Shown in pieces: positions 23,105 to 34,600 of a stretch of DNA of 64,000 bases; within the stretch, counting starts at the first letter, position 1, and every line of letters starts with the position of its first letter. The translations under genes were made by a program, and so were the position numbers. The DNA is from Harmothoe impar. Its lineage: Eukaryota > Annelida > Polychaeta > Phyllodocida > Polynoidae. The notes under the pieces were generated by a model, which was given only the letters and a program-made list of their open reading frames with translations, ran no database searches and was not told where the DNA came from. Location: assembly GCA_947462335.1 (NCBI GenBank), contig OX381714.1, positions 20,494,618 through 20,558,617 on the forward strand. Direction: 5' to 3'.

Positions 23105-23290
23105 CGCCTTTTTAAATCATGATGCATACATGCACAATGGCGACCAGTAACTCGCAACATTCATGCATCATGCAATCCCTATCAGGTTGATGCATTCCCA
23201 AGCGGTCAGCATGATGCAGCAATGCAAATTACTGCACATGAAGCCTTAAGGGTATCATGTCGTCCTTTGAGGGCTACACCAGCCGTGCCA
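23105..23290. repeat. ATGCATCATG-family palindromic repeat
   Basis: CATGATGCATACATGCACAA, the central AGTAACTCGCAACATTCATG and the mirrored CATGCATCATGC arm are all present, followed by a second arm pair around CAGCATGATGCAGCAATGC. Confidence 0.6.
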
Positions 23291-23513
23291 ATAGGCTTAC
23301 CTTGTTTACCAACCCCTCTGCTGACCCCCTCCACCTTATCTAAATGACCATAGGCCGTATCATAATGGTTCAGATAAGATAAGGACCTGACCACAGGGAA
23401 TCTGCCTAAACCCCCTCAGCACGATGCGGCCTAGTGCCGAGGTATGCTGGGGTATGGGAGTCCATAACCATGTAGGATGGTTCGCCATTCCTAATGCTGT
23501 AAACATAATTATA

Positions 23514-23668
23514 TACTGTCAGAAGTAACTGTAGCTGCACAGTGAGTTATACTGTAGAATTACAGTATAAAAGGAGGTATTTTTAGTTTTGGAACCAAAA
23601 ATACCTCCTTTTACATTGTGCAGCTACAGTATAAATCACTGTGCAGCTACAGTTACTTCTGACAGTGT
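23514..23668. mobile_element. Near-perfect hairpin element
   Basis: The arms CTGTCAGAAGTAACTGTAGC and GCTACAGTTACTTCTGACAG, together with AGGAGGTATTTTT/AAAAATACCTCCT in the middle, make almost the whole 155 bases a snap-back. It abuts the array element that follows. No coding capacity. Confidence 0.8.
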
Positions 23669-23669
23669 A

Positions 23670-24555
23670 CCAATTTGACGGCCGATGCTATCCGCACGCC
23701 ACAGGCGTGCGAATAGCGGCCGCTATTTGTACGCCCACAGGGTGCGAATAAGAGCTCTTATTCCAACACTGACTATAGCTAGGGTCTGAATAATAGTTCT
23801 TATTATCACACCATATAGGGTGTGCAGTAGAGGTCTTATTGGCACCCTTTATGAATTAGGACTGTTATTCGCACCCCTGAGGGTGCAAATAAGAACCTTT
23901 ATCCAGACACTTGGTAGGGTGCGAATTGGAACTCTTATTCCCACACTGTGTAGGGTCTGAATTAATAGTGTTATTACCACCTTATGTATGGGAATGTGCG
24001 AATAAGAATACAAATTTGCACACTGGGGAGGGTGTGGATTAGAATCCTTATCCCCACACTGCGTGGGTTTGAATTAAAGGTATTATTATCACCCTATGTA
24101 GGGGCTGTGCGAATAAGAATGCATATTTGCACACTGGGGAGGGTTTGAATAACAGTTCTTATCCCACACTGTATAGGGTGTGTATAACAGCGCTTATTGG
24201 CACCCTATACTTTAGGTGTATGTCTATATGGTGGTGATGAATTAGGGTCGTTATTCACACCCTATATATATAGGGTGTGAATGAAAGTGTTTTGTTTTTT
24301 TTTGTTGTTTTTAACATATCAAAAATAGAATTCTGGATTATTTCTACAACAAGCAGGCCTAGAACCCCCCCCCCCCCCCCAACCTCCGACTTTTGCATAT
24401 TCTGTTTCCTGCACCCTTCTGAGTGTGGGAATAAGAACCGCTATTCACACACTCCTAGGTGTGGGAATAAGATGCGCTATTCACACGCCATGGGGTGCGA
24501 ATAACGATGTCTATTTGCATGCCTGTAGCGTGCGGATAGCGCTTGCCAAATTGGC
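23670..24555. mobile_element. Foldback element made of iterated GAATAAGA/TCTTATTC motifs
   Basis: The ends CCAATTTG...GCTATCCGCACGC and GCGTGCGGATAGC...CAAATTGG are inverted repeats. Between them, 880 bases consist of a repeating theme: a GTGCGAATAAGAAC-like word facing its complement GTTCTTATTCGCAC-like word, about 20 degenerate copies in both orientations. A C run lies at 24365-24380. There is no reading frame of interest. Confidence 0.68.
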
Positions 24556-25385
24556 CAAATGACGACATTTATAGTCAGCATTTTTTTTTTAGATCAGTTT
24601 TATAGCGATGTTGCCAAGAATCGATCTATCCCCTGCAGAACTTATATAAGCCTGTCTGCAAGTTCAAAATAATAAACACGAATTTAAACTTGTAAACTTC
24701 AAAAACGATGCAACTGTGCTTAATATGTAGCAAAGCGAAATGGGAAACCAAGAAGTAGACAATTACAGGATGTATGAAAGACAGTGCATATCAACAGACA
24801 AACTTATAAAAAGCCACAAGTAAGAGCAACTTGCGTCACACATTAAGACGGCTATACCAATCGGTCCCGACACTGCAGCAGTCGATGACCCGTGCAGCAT
24901 ACATCAAACCCTGATAAAATACCCACTTCCTGGACCTTCAGCAAATGAAAATAACTGCCAGTTATGCGCCCACCCCCTCCTCCCTCCTCCTCATGCTTTA
25001 ATGACAGCTCTATGTAATGCTAAATATGCACTACCGGATATTTTTTTTAGCTTTCTGATGGTCACACACCTAGGCTCCACGGTCATATCAGGTGAACGTA
25101 GATACAGGGAATCCTGTAGGTGCAAACAGAAACTTAATTCTTATCTATCTGCCCAGACGGTCATTGGTCCAACTCTTGATGATATAGTGTCTCCTATCTG
25201 AAGACGGGGGAGGGAGAGGGTGAGCCCACATCAGAGGACTGGAATGCCCGCCCACCTCCCCCCATCCTGATATATCCGAGGATTCTTTAAATAATAATTC
25301 AGAATAACTAAAAAGCTCTGTATGTACAGTGTAGATATATGGTACACATCGTAACAATGACAATCTTTATAAATGCTTGCAATTG
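24556..25385. other. Intergenic, nothing recognised
   Basis: No exon, RNA gene or paired repeat could be supported here. Confidence 0.35.
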
Positions 25386-25530
25386 CGTTAACCCTTGAAG
25401 GCAGCATTATAACCCTTTAACACAATATGCCATTTTCCCATCGCATTATTCATGACTGCAGCACCGGTGAGTGACTCCCACATTGCATATGAGCATTATG
25501 TTATCCTTAAAGGTTATTAATCCTCGGATA
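25386..25530. repeat. ATGCATCATG-family palindromic repeat
   Basis: It begins TTAACCCTTGAAGGCAGCAT and ends TTATCCTTAAAGGTTA, with an ATTCATGACTGCAGCACCGG arm inside. Divergent copy. Confidence 0.5.
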
Positions 25531-25673
25531 TATCGGTAAGTATTTTTTTCTGAATACAAGACAAAGGTTACCTAATGATAAAACCTCATTCAAAAACAGT
25601 CTTGACTAGTTTTGGTCCTCCTGCTTTTACTGAGCAAGGTCCAGTGCCATGCACTAAGTCTGTTTGCTTTACA

Positions 25674-25699
25674 TCTATTTATCTATAGATAAATAGATA
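25674..25699. repeat. Perfect AT-rich palindrome
   Basis: CTATTTATCTATAGATAAATAG is self-complementary and followed by a further AAATAGATGG copy. Confidence 0.6.
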
Positions 25700-25735
25700 A
25701 ATAGATGGCCACATATAGATATGGCGGCACACAAA

Positions 25736-26066
25736 AATTCCATTCCAACGTAATGTGGTAATCTTTTAATAAAAATGTGTCATAAATTAGTAGTATCTGT
25801 CATGTGAAGCGGTATAATATCATGAGCTTGGATACTAACTTGTTTTCTTTTTAGTAGTTTTACCCTGTAAAAACTTGGTTGCCATTTTTGTGGGTGTACA
25901 GTTGATTCTCCTGAAGGTGTACAGTTTGTTGTAGGTTGACAGTAGAATCAACTGTAAATCTACAGAAGATTCTACTGTAAATCCATTCTACAATAGATTC
26001 TCCTGTAGATCTACAGTAGATGCTACTGTGTACCTACACGAACTATATTTACAGTTTATGTGTGCC
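25736..26066. mobile_element. Small TIR element with iterated CTACAGTAGA motifs
   Basis: GGCACACA and TGTGTGCC bound the element. From 25900 to 26040 it is a run of CTACAGTAGATTCTACTGTA-type words in both orientations. The terminal repeats are short, so boundaries are tentative. Confidence 0.42.
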
Positions 26067-26337
26067 AGGGCTTTTCAAGGCAATCCATATGTTCAATATG
26101 TAAAGTTTTTCGCTCATGTTGGTGATCTATGAAGTACACTCTAAAAACAGTGTGTTACGTTTACACACTTTTCAACACACTTTTCTGAAGCCACTTTTAA
26201 CACACTTTTTTGTGGTAACACACTACACACTTTTGGCAAAAGTGTGTTGAATCTAAAAAGTGTGTTGGTGTACAAAGCCATGGTATTGAGGAGGTGGGGG
26301 TTAAAATAGCTGTTCTACACCTCACAGAGTGTGTCAG

Positions 26338-26400
26338 GTGCCGTGGCTGAGTGGTCTAGGGGCTGGCACATGAGTCCTATCCATGCACGTTCGAATCCCT
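26338..26400 (+). repeat. tRNA-Ser/Leu-like module
   Basis: GTGGCTGAGTGGTC fits a class-II tRNA A box and GTTCGAATCCC is a near-perfect B box, about 45 bases apart. The acceptor and anticodon stems do not pair convincingly by eye. Likely a tRNA-derived repeat or pseudogene. Confidence 0.5.
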
Positions 26401-27041
26401 TGACAATTATTGTTTTTTCAATACCAAGTATGATTACTTTCTATATGGGTTAAGAGTTAAATTAGTATAGATTTATTTAATTTATTGTCAGGTCTATTCA
26501 TGTTCATACTGTGCATATACTGTGCGTATCACTTTTAAATGCTTTTTATATCTAGGAAAAGTGTTTATTGAACCGCTCATAATATATAGAAAAGTGGGAA
26601 TAGAAGTATTATATCAAAACTGACTTTGTATTGACAGTAAACAAATCATAGTCAACCACTTTGAACACATCCTAGCTCATGACCCTGGCGAAACTGACAC
26701 ACCTGATAACCAACTGGTGACTGTGGCGCAATGTGCCATGACCGTACCACTGTCAGATAGCGTGGGATGGCTGCTCTCACAACCTTTTCTCAGAGTCTCC
26801 AGTGGTCCATTGTAGCCTTTTCCCCTCCCGGCTAGGACCACCTTCGTCAACACTGATATCTGCTATATCTTTACCAGTCGCAAGTGTATTATGCTTCTAC
26901 GGGTTGAAGCGGATCGGTGCAAGTCTCATGGGAGACCAGGACACTGAAGGTTCACCGCAGTCTGTCTACCGACACTTACAGACGCGACTCCTGTCAGGAC
27001 AACTTGTTTCACTTGGGAAGATTTGGTGCCAGGTCTTCTCT

Positions 27042-27105
27042 GGGGATCGAACCCAGGACCTCTCACACACTTGTCCAGCGACTTGCTCAGTAGGCCACCA
27101 AATCT
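27042..27105 (-). repeat. tRNA-like module, inverted
   Basis: The minus strand reads GGTGGCCTACTGAGCAAGTC as an A-box region and GGGTTCGATCCCC as a good B box. Same element as the modules at 26338 and 27738. Confidence 0.45.
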
Positions 27106-27737
27106 CCTTTTACAATCACGGTGTATTCCCCACTCAAATAGGTACCAGAACACACAACAGTGAGGAGACACAAAGTATTCTCAAAGATCACACAACTTCG
27201 TACCAGTCACCAGTAAGCTATATAACTTACCCTTGGGTATTGATATGTTATGACAGGAAGTGGTTCTTAGACAATACAAAGACCGCCCTTATTGAGGGAT
27301 GCCAATGCACTGACTAATAATTTGCAGGGCTTTATATCTATTATAAAGACAATAGTTAATCAGCTATTAATAAGCCATGCTTTTACAGCCTTGCAGAACC
27401 TCTAATGAGGTCTTATATGGGATGGTTATTTGGTTCATGCAAAGAGCATGTGTGTATAGTTGAAGAGAATAAACTTCCCATCTATTTCCAATATGGATCG
27501 GGTGAGTTTGCTTATTCAATGAGATTCAAATAATACAGTTTTTGTATGTATCTCATTGCAAAGTAAATAGGTGTCATATCTTTCATTGTAGTAGGGGGGA
27601 TTGGTTGGGGAGGGGGTTGTAAAACAGTTCAACCCCTCCTGAGGGGAAGAGAAATTTGACACTTCTTGAGGGGGGGGGGGCTAAAATATTATGGTCCTTC
27701 TTAGAAAATAAACATTTCCATTTGACGGTCAGCCCCA

Positions 27738-27802
27738 TAGGGAATCGAGCCGGGGATCTTCAAGTTCTCAGTCCAAAGACTAGTCCACTGAGCCACTGCG
27801 AC
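27738..27802 (-). repeat. tRNA-like module, inverted
   Basis: On the minus strand AGTGGCTCAGTGGACTAG is an A-box region and CCGGCTCGATTCCC a slightly altered B box, with a class-II-length spacing. It sits near the right end of the element, opposite to the plus-strand module near the left end. Confidence 0.5.
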
Positions 27803-28036
27803 AGCTACTATGATATTGGCTGTAAGAATGTAGCATAGGTACATGATAGACCTTTACTGCTGCTGCCCCCTTTTGTATATGATACACACCTCTATGACCT
27901 AAAGTGTGTAAGCAGGTAAGTGAGTTGACAAAATGTGTGTTACAATCCATAAGTGTGTAAAATCTCAAAGTGTGTTGCAAATTTATGTGTGTTACTCTTA
28001 AAGCATGTTCCCACAACACACTGTTCTTAGAGTGTA

Positions 28037-29434
28037 AGGGCCGCCCTACACGTCCAGATTAATACAATGATAATCGCCTGCTGACTAATGCGGACAGGTA
28101 TTTTAAAAGTACTACGTGCAAAAAAAACTTACATTTGACAAGTTTTTTACAGGCTCTACCAGAGCTTCTGGTTTTTCTTGTTGATCAACTTTTTTGAACA
28201 TGTTATAGCACCATGCTATACCATCAGCATTCACGTCAAAGACAAATGCGGTGGGTATACAAAAGCTCAATGCAACTCTACAAGGGCTACTCTGCCCAAG
28301 TCACACATTGTCATATGTAATATTATCCATTTATCTATACCTTGATTTTTCATTGTCCCTTTCAACTGTGACCCTCATATGTAATTGCTCCTAGCATGTT
28401 TGTTAAGATCCCCTTTACATATAATCAAAGTTCAATCTAAAACATCAGTTGAGGAGGATTTCCCATAAATGGTTATACCATACACGTAACATGCATGTGT
28501 GTAATGGTATTGCTATCTATCAATATAAACCTAATATTTAAATGTAAAGAACAGTGGAACATGATCAGTATTTGTCTTTAATACATCTAATATCCTAAGC
28601 TGATAATGAAAACAAACACCGTCAATAAGATTATTGATTCAACAAACACAGCTGAGAAATAAGGTTTTGCGTCTTCCTTCTTAATTCGAATCTGACATAT
28701 TTTAGCATGTGCCATCTTTCCTGTGGTTTGTTCTTGGCTAAAGCGGCGCTCTCGTGCCTACAAGTGTTCTTTATATTGCACAAGAATAGTGGGCCATCGG
28801 GATTGATAAGAAACACCATCCGCATATATAGATTGTAGAACTTAGTGGTCGATGCCAGCGGCTCTAGTGGGAAAACTGTGAATCAGCTGGTGGCTGCAAC
28901 ACTTAGAGACCCCTACTGTTGACCTCAGCCATGTTTAATACTGGGATATTGTCCTGTTATCACAACTGATGTACGAGGGACCTGTCATGGACCCAGGAAT
29001 GTGACAGAGTGGGTGAAGGAGAGGTCGAGTAAACATTAAGTAAAATGTACAGAATGTGTGGCGACGTAGGAGGGAATGGACATATATCCCGGACTAATCA
29101 TACGTGATTCTAGTTTTCCCCCCAAAGAATAGATGAGTAGAAATGGATTGCCACCTGCATTTATTTAATAAAAATGATAGATGTGAAGCCAACCAACATG
29201 TTTGTTTTATGTAAACATTTGTCATAACCATGTCTCACTTCGTGTATTTATGACGGTTTATGTATTGGATAACGATACAAACAGAAAAGGCTCCATGATG
29301 GTAGATTTTATGTGAGCTAGGGATCTTAAGGTGTATTAGGGATTAACATGGCATTGTATTTACCCAAGTGGTATCTACGGTAACCCTTTGTAATGACATG
29401 CAGTTTAAAGTACTATGCCCCCTTGTCCTCATGA
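28037..29434. other. Intergenic, nothing recognised
   Basis: No coding exon or repeat structure could be supported in this 1.4 kb. Confidence 0.35.
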
Positions 29435-29555
29435 TACATGAATGCAGTCGTCCGATTAGAGTAGCTCACTGGTTCTGCAAGTATGCATCATGCCGACCAT
29501 TAGGTTGATGCCATCCTCCATGGAGAATGACTGGCATGATGCACCAATGCAGCGG
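29435..29555. repeat. ATGCATCATG-family palindromic repeat
   Basis: ATGAATGCAGTCG, GTATGCATCATGCCGACCAT and GGCATGATGCACCAATGCAG are present in the usual order. Confidence 0.55.
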
Positions 29556-29984
29556 GGCAGGTACTGGCGCCGCATTGATTGATAAATACGCACGAAACCC
29601 TTTCTAAATCATGATTAGAGCATGTCGGTCTTGGTAGCTGTTAGATGACCTTCATACAACATTAAATGTATGCACATACGTGTTTGTATCGTGTACACAA
29701 TATACGCATGTTAATTCTGGGTGCGATTTTGATACACGTCCCTGTACAAAACAACTTACAACCTTACCCTATCGTAGATAATACATTATCATTATGCATA
29801 TAACACTCTGACTATATAAAAGTACTTACGTTTTCCAAAATGTTCCTGTGTCAGAGAAATGACAACAGACTCCCCGTACAAGGTGTAACCGGTAGTGGTC
29901 GTGGAAACTGGTAAGTCAGCATCTGTTATCTCAGATAAGGATTACCAACCGATACACAAGTGAACTTTGGACATGGAGAGAGTT

Positions 29985-30215
29985 TTCCTGTAAGTGCCGC
30001 ATAGTGCTGTAATATGTGACGGCATTTCACGTGATGATGCATAAACTTGGAAGGTTACACCGATGCAGCATGCCGCTCCCGGAAGTATATCTGCCCATAG
30101 GGTCGGCATGATGCATGGATACTGTTGAATTGGATGCCATATCTGCATTCGTCCTGCACGACGACAATGGGCATGATACTTTACAGCAGCAGGCCGTCCT
30201 TGCAGGGTTTATCAC
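29985..30215. repeat. ATGCATCATG-family palindromic repeat
   Basis: It starts near GTGCCGCATAGTGCTGTAAT and carries GATGCAGCATGCCGCTCCCG, GGGTCGGCATGATGCATGGA and a terminal CTTGCAGGGTTTA. Confidence 0.5.
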
Positions 30216-31170
30216 GTTGTGTCAGATATGTTTGGATTACTCGCCCTGGTTACCAGGGTAGGCTTATCTGCAGCTACAGTGGACATACATGTATATATGT
30301 GTAATAACAATATTGGTTATGACTCCAGGCTAGAAGCTGGTTAGAAGCTCTGTTAGGTAAGCTGCATTTGTGAGGGTCTTTACTCCCATTCGTCTCACCC
30401 CCTCTCCAAGTGTCTCTACTTCCTGTTGATCTGGGACCACTGAACTCAGAAGTGAATATTTACACGATCTGCGAAAAGAGACCACCGCGCGCATCATGAA
30501 AATCATGATTTGGGGATAACTTTTCTTTTTCTTTTTGTACATTTTTAGTGAAAAGACGTGTTAAATATTGAGAAATATTGTCATATTTGGTATCAAATTG
30601 AAACTTATACTGTCAGTAATGCAGTGGCCTATGAATATCTTACATTTTCCAAATTAGAATCAATAAACGCTTTAATTTATCCGCCAAAAGTTTACATATT
30701 CCTATACATGTTGGCCCCTCAATAAAAAAAGATTAAAAAAATAAAAAAACGCCCTCATCATAATTTTCCAGTGCTTGGTGATGAGAAAACAGGTTGTTGT
30801 TTTTTGAGTTGCCTAATGCGTATTTCTAAAATCGACATGAGAAATGGGCCTTAGTGATATGGGTATTCAATAAAATCGACAGGAGACAACGCAACCAGCC
30901 CCCAAGCCCTTACCCCCGCCTTAACGCCACTGTTGTTTTTCAATGGATACCAAACACTACTACCAGAGGGAAACAACAGGGGAAACCCAGGGGGAAACTG
31001 CGATTTTCCCAAAAAGGAACATCAGACATAATACATGGGTGGTGAAATATCAATGACGAAATTGGAGCAAACGATTTATTAGAATAGGTTAGTGCTTATA
31101 ATTATATAGTAACTCTTCAAATACATTTTGTAATCAAGATCAATAAAAGATAAATCCAACAAGCAATAGC
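30216..31170. other. Intergenic, nothing recognised
   Basis: Contains a 15-bp palindrome CCCTGGTTACCAGGG at 30244-30258 and AT-rich sequence; no gene supported. Confidence 0.35.
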
Positions 31171-31171
31171 A

Positions 31172-31518
31172 GGCTGTGTCTCACGACCTTCGGCCAATGT
31201 TTTTGTCTCTGACCGGATGCCGTCTCTGGCCAGGTGCCGTCTCTGACCGGGTGCCGTCTCTGACCGGATGTCACTTTGGGAGTCTAGATATGTTCTACCA
31301 ACAGCAGGAGGCTAATAATAATCACATAACAGATGCCATAACGTTTTTACAAATCCTTATATATATTAGTATAGTTAAAATTTAAAAGACACTTTTTTCT
31401 GACACCTGGTCAGAGACGGCACCTGGTCAGAGACGGCACCTGGTCAGAGACGGCACCTGGTCAGAGACGGCACCCAGTCAGAGACAAAAACATTGGCTCA
31501 AGGTCGTGAGACACAGCC
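31172..31518. mobile_element. Foldback element, copy 1, with 17-bp tandem units in its arms
   Basis: The ends GGCTGTGTCTCACGACCTT and AAGGTCGTGAGACACAGCC are perfect inverted repeats. AGCA flanks both sides (31168-31171, 31519-31522), a 4-bp target duplication. Each arm continues as a tandem array of a 17-bp unit (GCACCTGGTCAGAGACG on one strand). The centre is a short AT-rich spacer. The closest relative is at 45260-45589. Confidence 0.85.
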
Positions 31519-31587
31519 AGCAGCAATTGATCAGTTCCAACATTTATTCTCAACACACAAAGGATATTTAGCTTTCTTTGGTAACCA

Positions 31588-31593
31588 TTTATT
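31588..31593 (-). terminator. Polyadenylation signal of protease A
   Basis: AATAAA on the minus strand, 44 bases past the stop codon of the protease. Confidence 0.7.
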
Positions 31594-31636
31594 CACTCCA
31601 ACATCCACTGTTCAATGTTGAGATGACTAGGACACC

Positions 31637-34600
31637 CTAGACGCCAGTCTTGCCGCGGACCCAGTCCCGGAAGTATGGGATGCGTGTGTAGACGGACAGG
31701 TCCCGGGGGTGGCAGTTGGAGTTACCCCATGACGTCACACCGAGCAGCTGGTACTCAGTGCCCACTTTACACACCAGGGGGCCCCCGCTGTCTCCCTGCA
31801 GGGAGAGATCATTTCAACAACATAAATTTTTGTTGTCTCTTTTGATTCTGTTGCGTAGATATAATGTACAACGTATACAGATGTGTTTATCTAATTGTTT
31901 GAAATGAACATTGAAAATTAATAAAGCACTTAAGCCTCCTTAAAGTGTCGAGGATCAAGATGTGTTAAAAGCAGCAAATAAATGTCTGAAGAGTTAGATG
32001 AAATGTGTCCAAATTTGATTATAAGATAAAACAAATAGGGCCGAAATCAATGACATAATTCTCAGAGGAGTGGGACCTCATTGCTTCCCTCTTCAGTTTA
32101 AATGACCCGAAATCAATGACACAATCTTCTTCAGATTAAATGATCATGCCCCTTTGAATATGGCATAATACCTCTAGGCCTCGAGGCATGACACATGGAT
32201 GCAGGCAGGGCAACTAACTTGATAACACTGTGTTGAGCACCGCATCATGCTGCACCTTCAGCACTGTATTAACCTGATGATGATATACCCTGTGCGTGAT
32301 GCATGGACGCAGCACTGTTCTACTTACATTACAAGACCCTCTAGTTTTAGCATCGTTGCCGACACAGACATGACCGTCATTGATGCTGGAGCCCCAGTTG
32401 TTGCGGCAGGCTGCGTTGGTGTAGACCTTCACCAGGGCCTCTTGGAGGGTGCTGGCCAGTGGCCGTGGGGCGTTGGAGACTACAGGAGCAAAAATATGAG
32501 CAACTTAATTCATTTTCGAATATGGCAGCACCATATATTCAATTTATAGACAAGGTAAAACGTATTTCACTGCCCCATGAAATAACAACACATGCTCATG
32601 CATGTTTAAGCCCTGTGACACTGTCACGGCGTGCATCGTTCTGGAGTTATAATGTGCCTTATAATGCCAGATGGGTCAAAAATGACCTGGCGACCTTGGC
32701 TGTTTTCCAGGCGACCTGGCGACCTGGCGACCTGGTACCTTAATTAAAGCGACCTGGCGACTTTTGGGCAAATTTGGCTACAGTAAAATGTTCTAAAAAA
32801 GAGACTTTGTGACCTCGGGGCCTTGATTTCGGTGACTTTCCTACCTGAGAGGGGGGGGGGGGGGGACCCCTCTGCACCCCCAATGTGACTACGTGCTGCG
32901 ATTTGTTTACATTCATAAAAACAAAGAAAACTGTTTTATTGCATTCTGATTCAAATAAGGTAAACCAATAGATACAAAGAAGCACTCTTTCAGTCTGCTG
33001 ATGGTGTAGTTTCACGTGTCAATACGATGTGCACAATCTGCAACTCCAGTAGGGTAGATTCACCTGGAGTCGGACACATACCTTGAGACGAACACCTGAC
33101 TTTGTGGCTTTTCAAGCATTTTTAGCGCTTAAAATATAAACATAAATGACCTCAAATTTCATTGTCCGTCTCATGGTACGTGTCCGACTCAGGAGTGAGG
33201 GTGAATCTACCCTATAATCCACATGAGGATTTTAGGAGAACCCGATAACCAACCCGCAGCCAGGTTCTGATTCATGTATAGACCATGGGTTATGTGCAAG
33301 ACTTCACACCAATTATTGAATAAGGGCAATGTATACCAAAAGCTGGCATTACTTACTGGTGGTGTAGCCCCAGCCGGTAATGTAACAGTCACTGTTACCC
33401 GCCTGGTCTGTGGTTGCCATGGTGATGGCCTTAATGGTGGTGCCCATAGTCAGAGCATCGACCTTAATGACTGCAATGTCGTTACCAAGGGAACCAGAAC
33501 CTTCTCCATATCGTTCATGCTGAGAAAAATGAATACAACTACAGTTAAACACTTGTATTGAAGAAATTGAAATACAAATGGAGCCACCCTCTGTGCATGA
33601 ATATATTTATGTTATTGTCACGATTCACCAATGCAGCCCTGGTGATTGACTCACCAGCACTGCATACATTTTGGTAGGGTACCAGGACAGTAATGCAGAT
33701 CTTTATCCTATGCTTACCACAATGACCTGGTTGATGTAGCGTGTTACTCCGCCAGATGCATGCTTGGATGACCCACAGCGAATACCACGACCGGACCTAC
33801 AATGGAAACATGAAAGCATTACTGGAGAGTGTGTGGGTGCTATACTAATTGTACAGACTGTATTTGAATGTCAAAAAAGGAAGATGAACAATTAAGTATT
33901 GACTTCATGGATGACTAAGTAGCAGTAATTTTGCATCCACCTGTTATATATTTTATTCCACTGACCGGCATGGCAGAACGTGTTTTCCCTTTACATGAAT
34001 GTTTGGTCAATGAATCTATTCAAAGAAATTACGACGGAAGTATCAGAAACACCATGGAAAACGCCCGGAAAACGATCATGTAAATGTATTTGCCCTCAGA
34101 CACTGATCTCTAAAATTGAGAAAAAAGTACATTACATTCAGGATATTTCCACATCAGTTAAATGACCTCAATAAATGCATCAACCGCAGCTGGTTTTCGG
34201 ATGTTTAATAATGCATTTAGATCCAAAGAACCAACTTAAAGTTTAATTGGAAGGTGAGGACTATATATGTATAGTATAAGTAAATTGGAAGCAATATTCT
34301 AATTTCTAGGGGTAGTACAGGTTTAAACCCTAAAGTTTCTGCTTATTAATCAAATTATATCTGGTTGAGGTTTAAAGTAATATAGGACTAATATAACTGG
34401 TTAGACGAGATACATAGATAGACACGGCAAAACAGCCTCGCCCTAACACTATGCAATCGTGACTATGCAATCGTGATGCATGAATGCAGCTCTTGAGCGC
34501 AACTCACAAGAGCTGCATCAGAGCAGAATTCATACATGATATCAAATCCGTCAGAAGTGTGCAAATCATGTAGGGTTGGTATCATGCAGGTATATGGCAC

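Larger units (their letters stand above)
26135..28036. mobile_element. 1.9-kb TIR element carrying three tRNA-like modules
   Basis: The ends TACACTCTAAAAACAGTGTG and CACACTGTTCTTAGAGTGTA are inverted repeats. Both subterminal zones (26150-26275 and 27900-28015) are rich in AAGTGTGTT/AACACACTT words. The interior holds tRNA-like modules at 26338 (+), 27105 (-) and 27802 (-) and G-rich tracts near 27600-27680. A 171-codon frame at 26802-27317 runs through one of these modules and shows no protein-like features. No transposase was seen. Confidence 0.65.

Noticed and set aside
23670..24555. CRISPR-like array of regularly repeated words
   Set aside because: The repeats alternate in orientation and are degenerate, there are no unique spacers of constant length, and the genome is eukaryotic.
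26802..27317. 171-codon plus-strand frame
   Set aside because: It lies inside a TIR element, runs through a tRNA-like module and shows no domain or biased composition.
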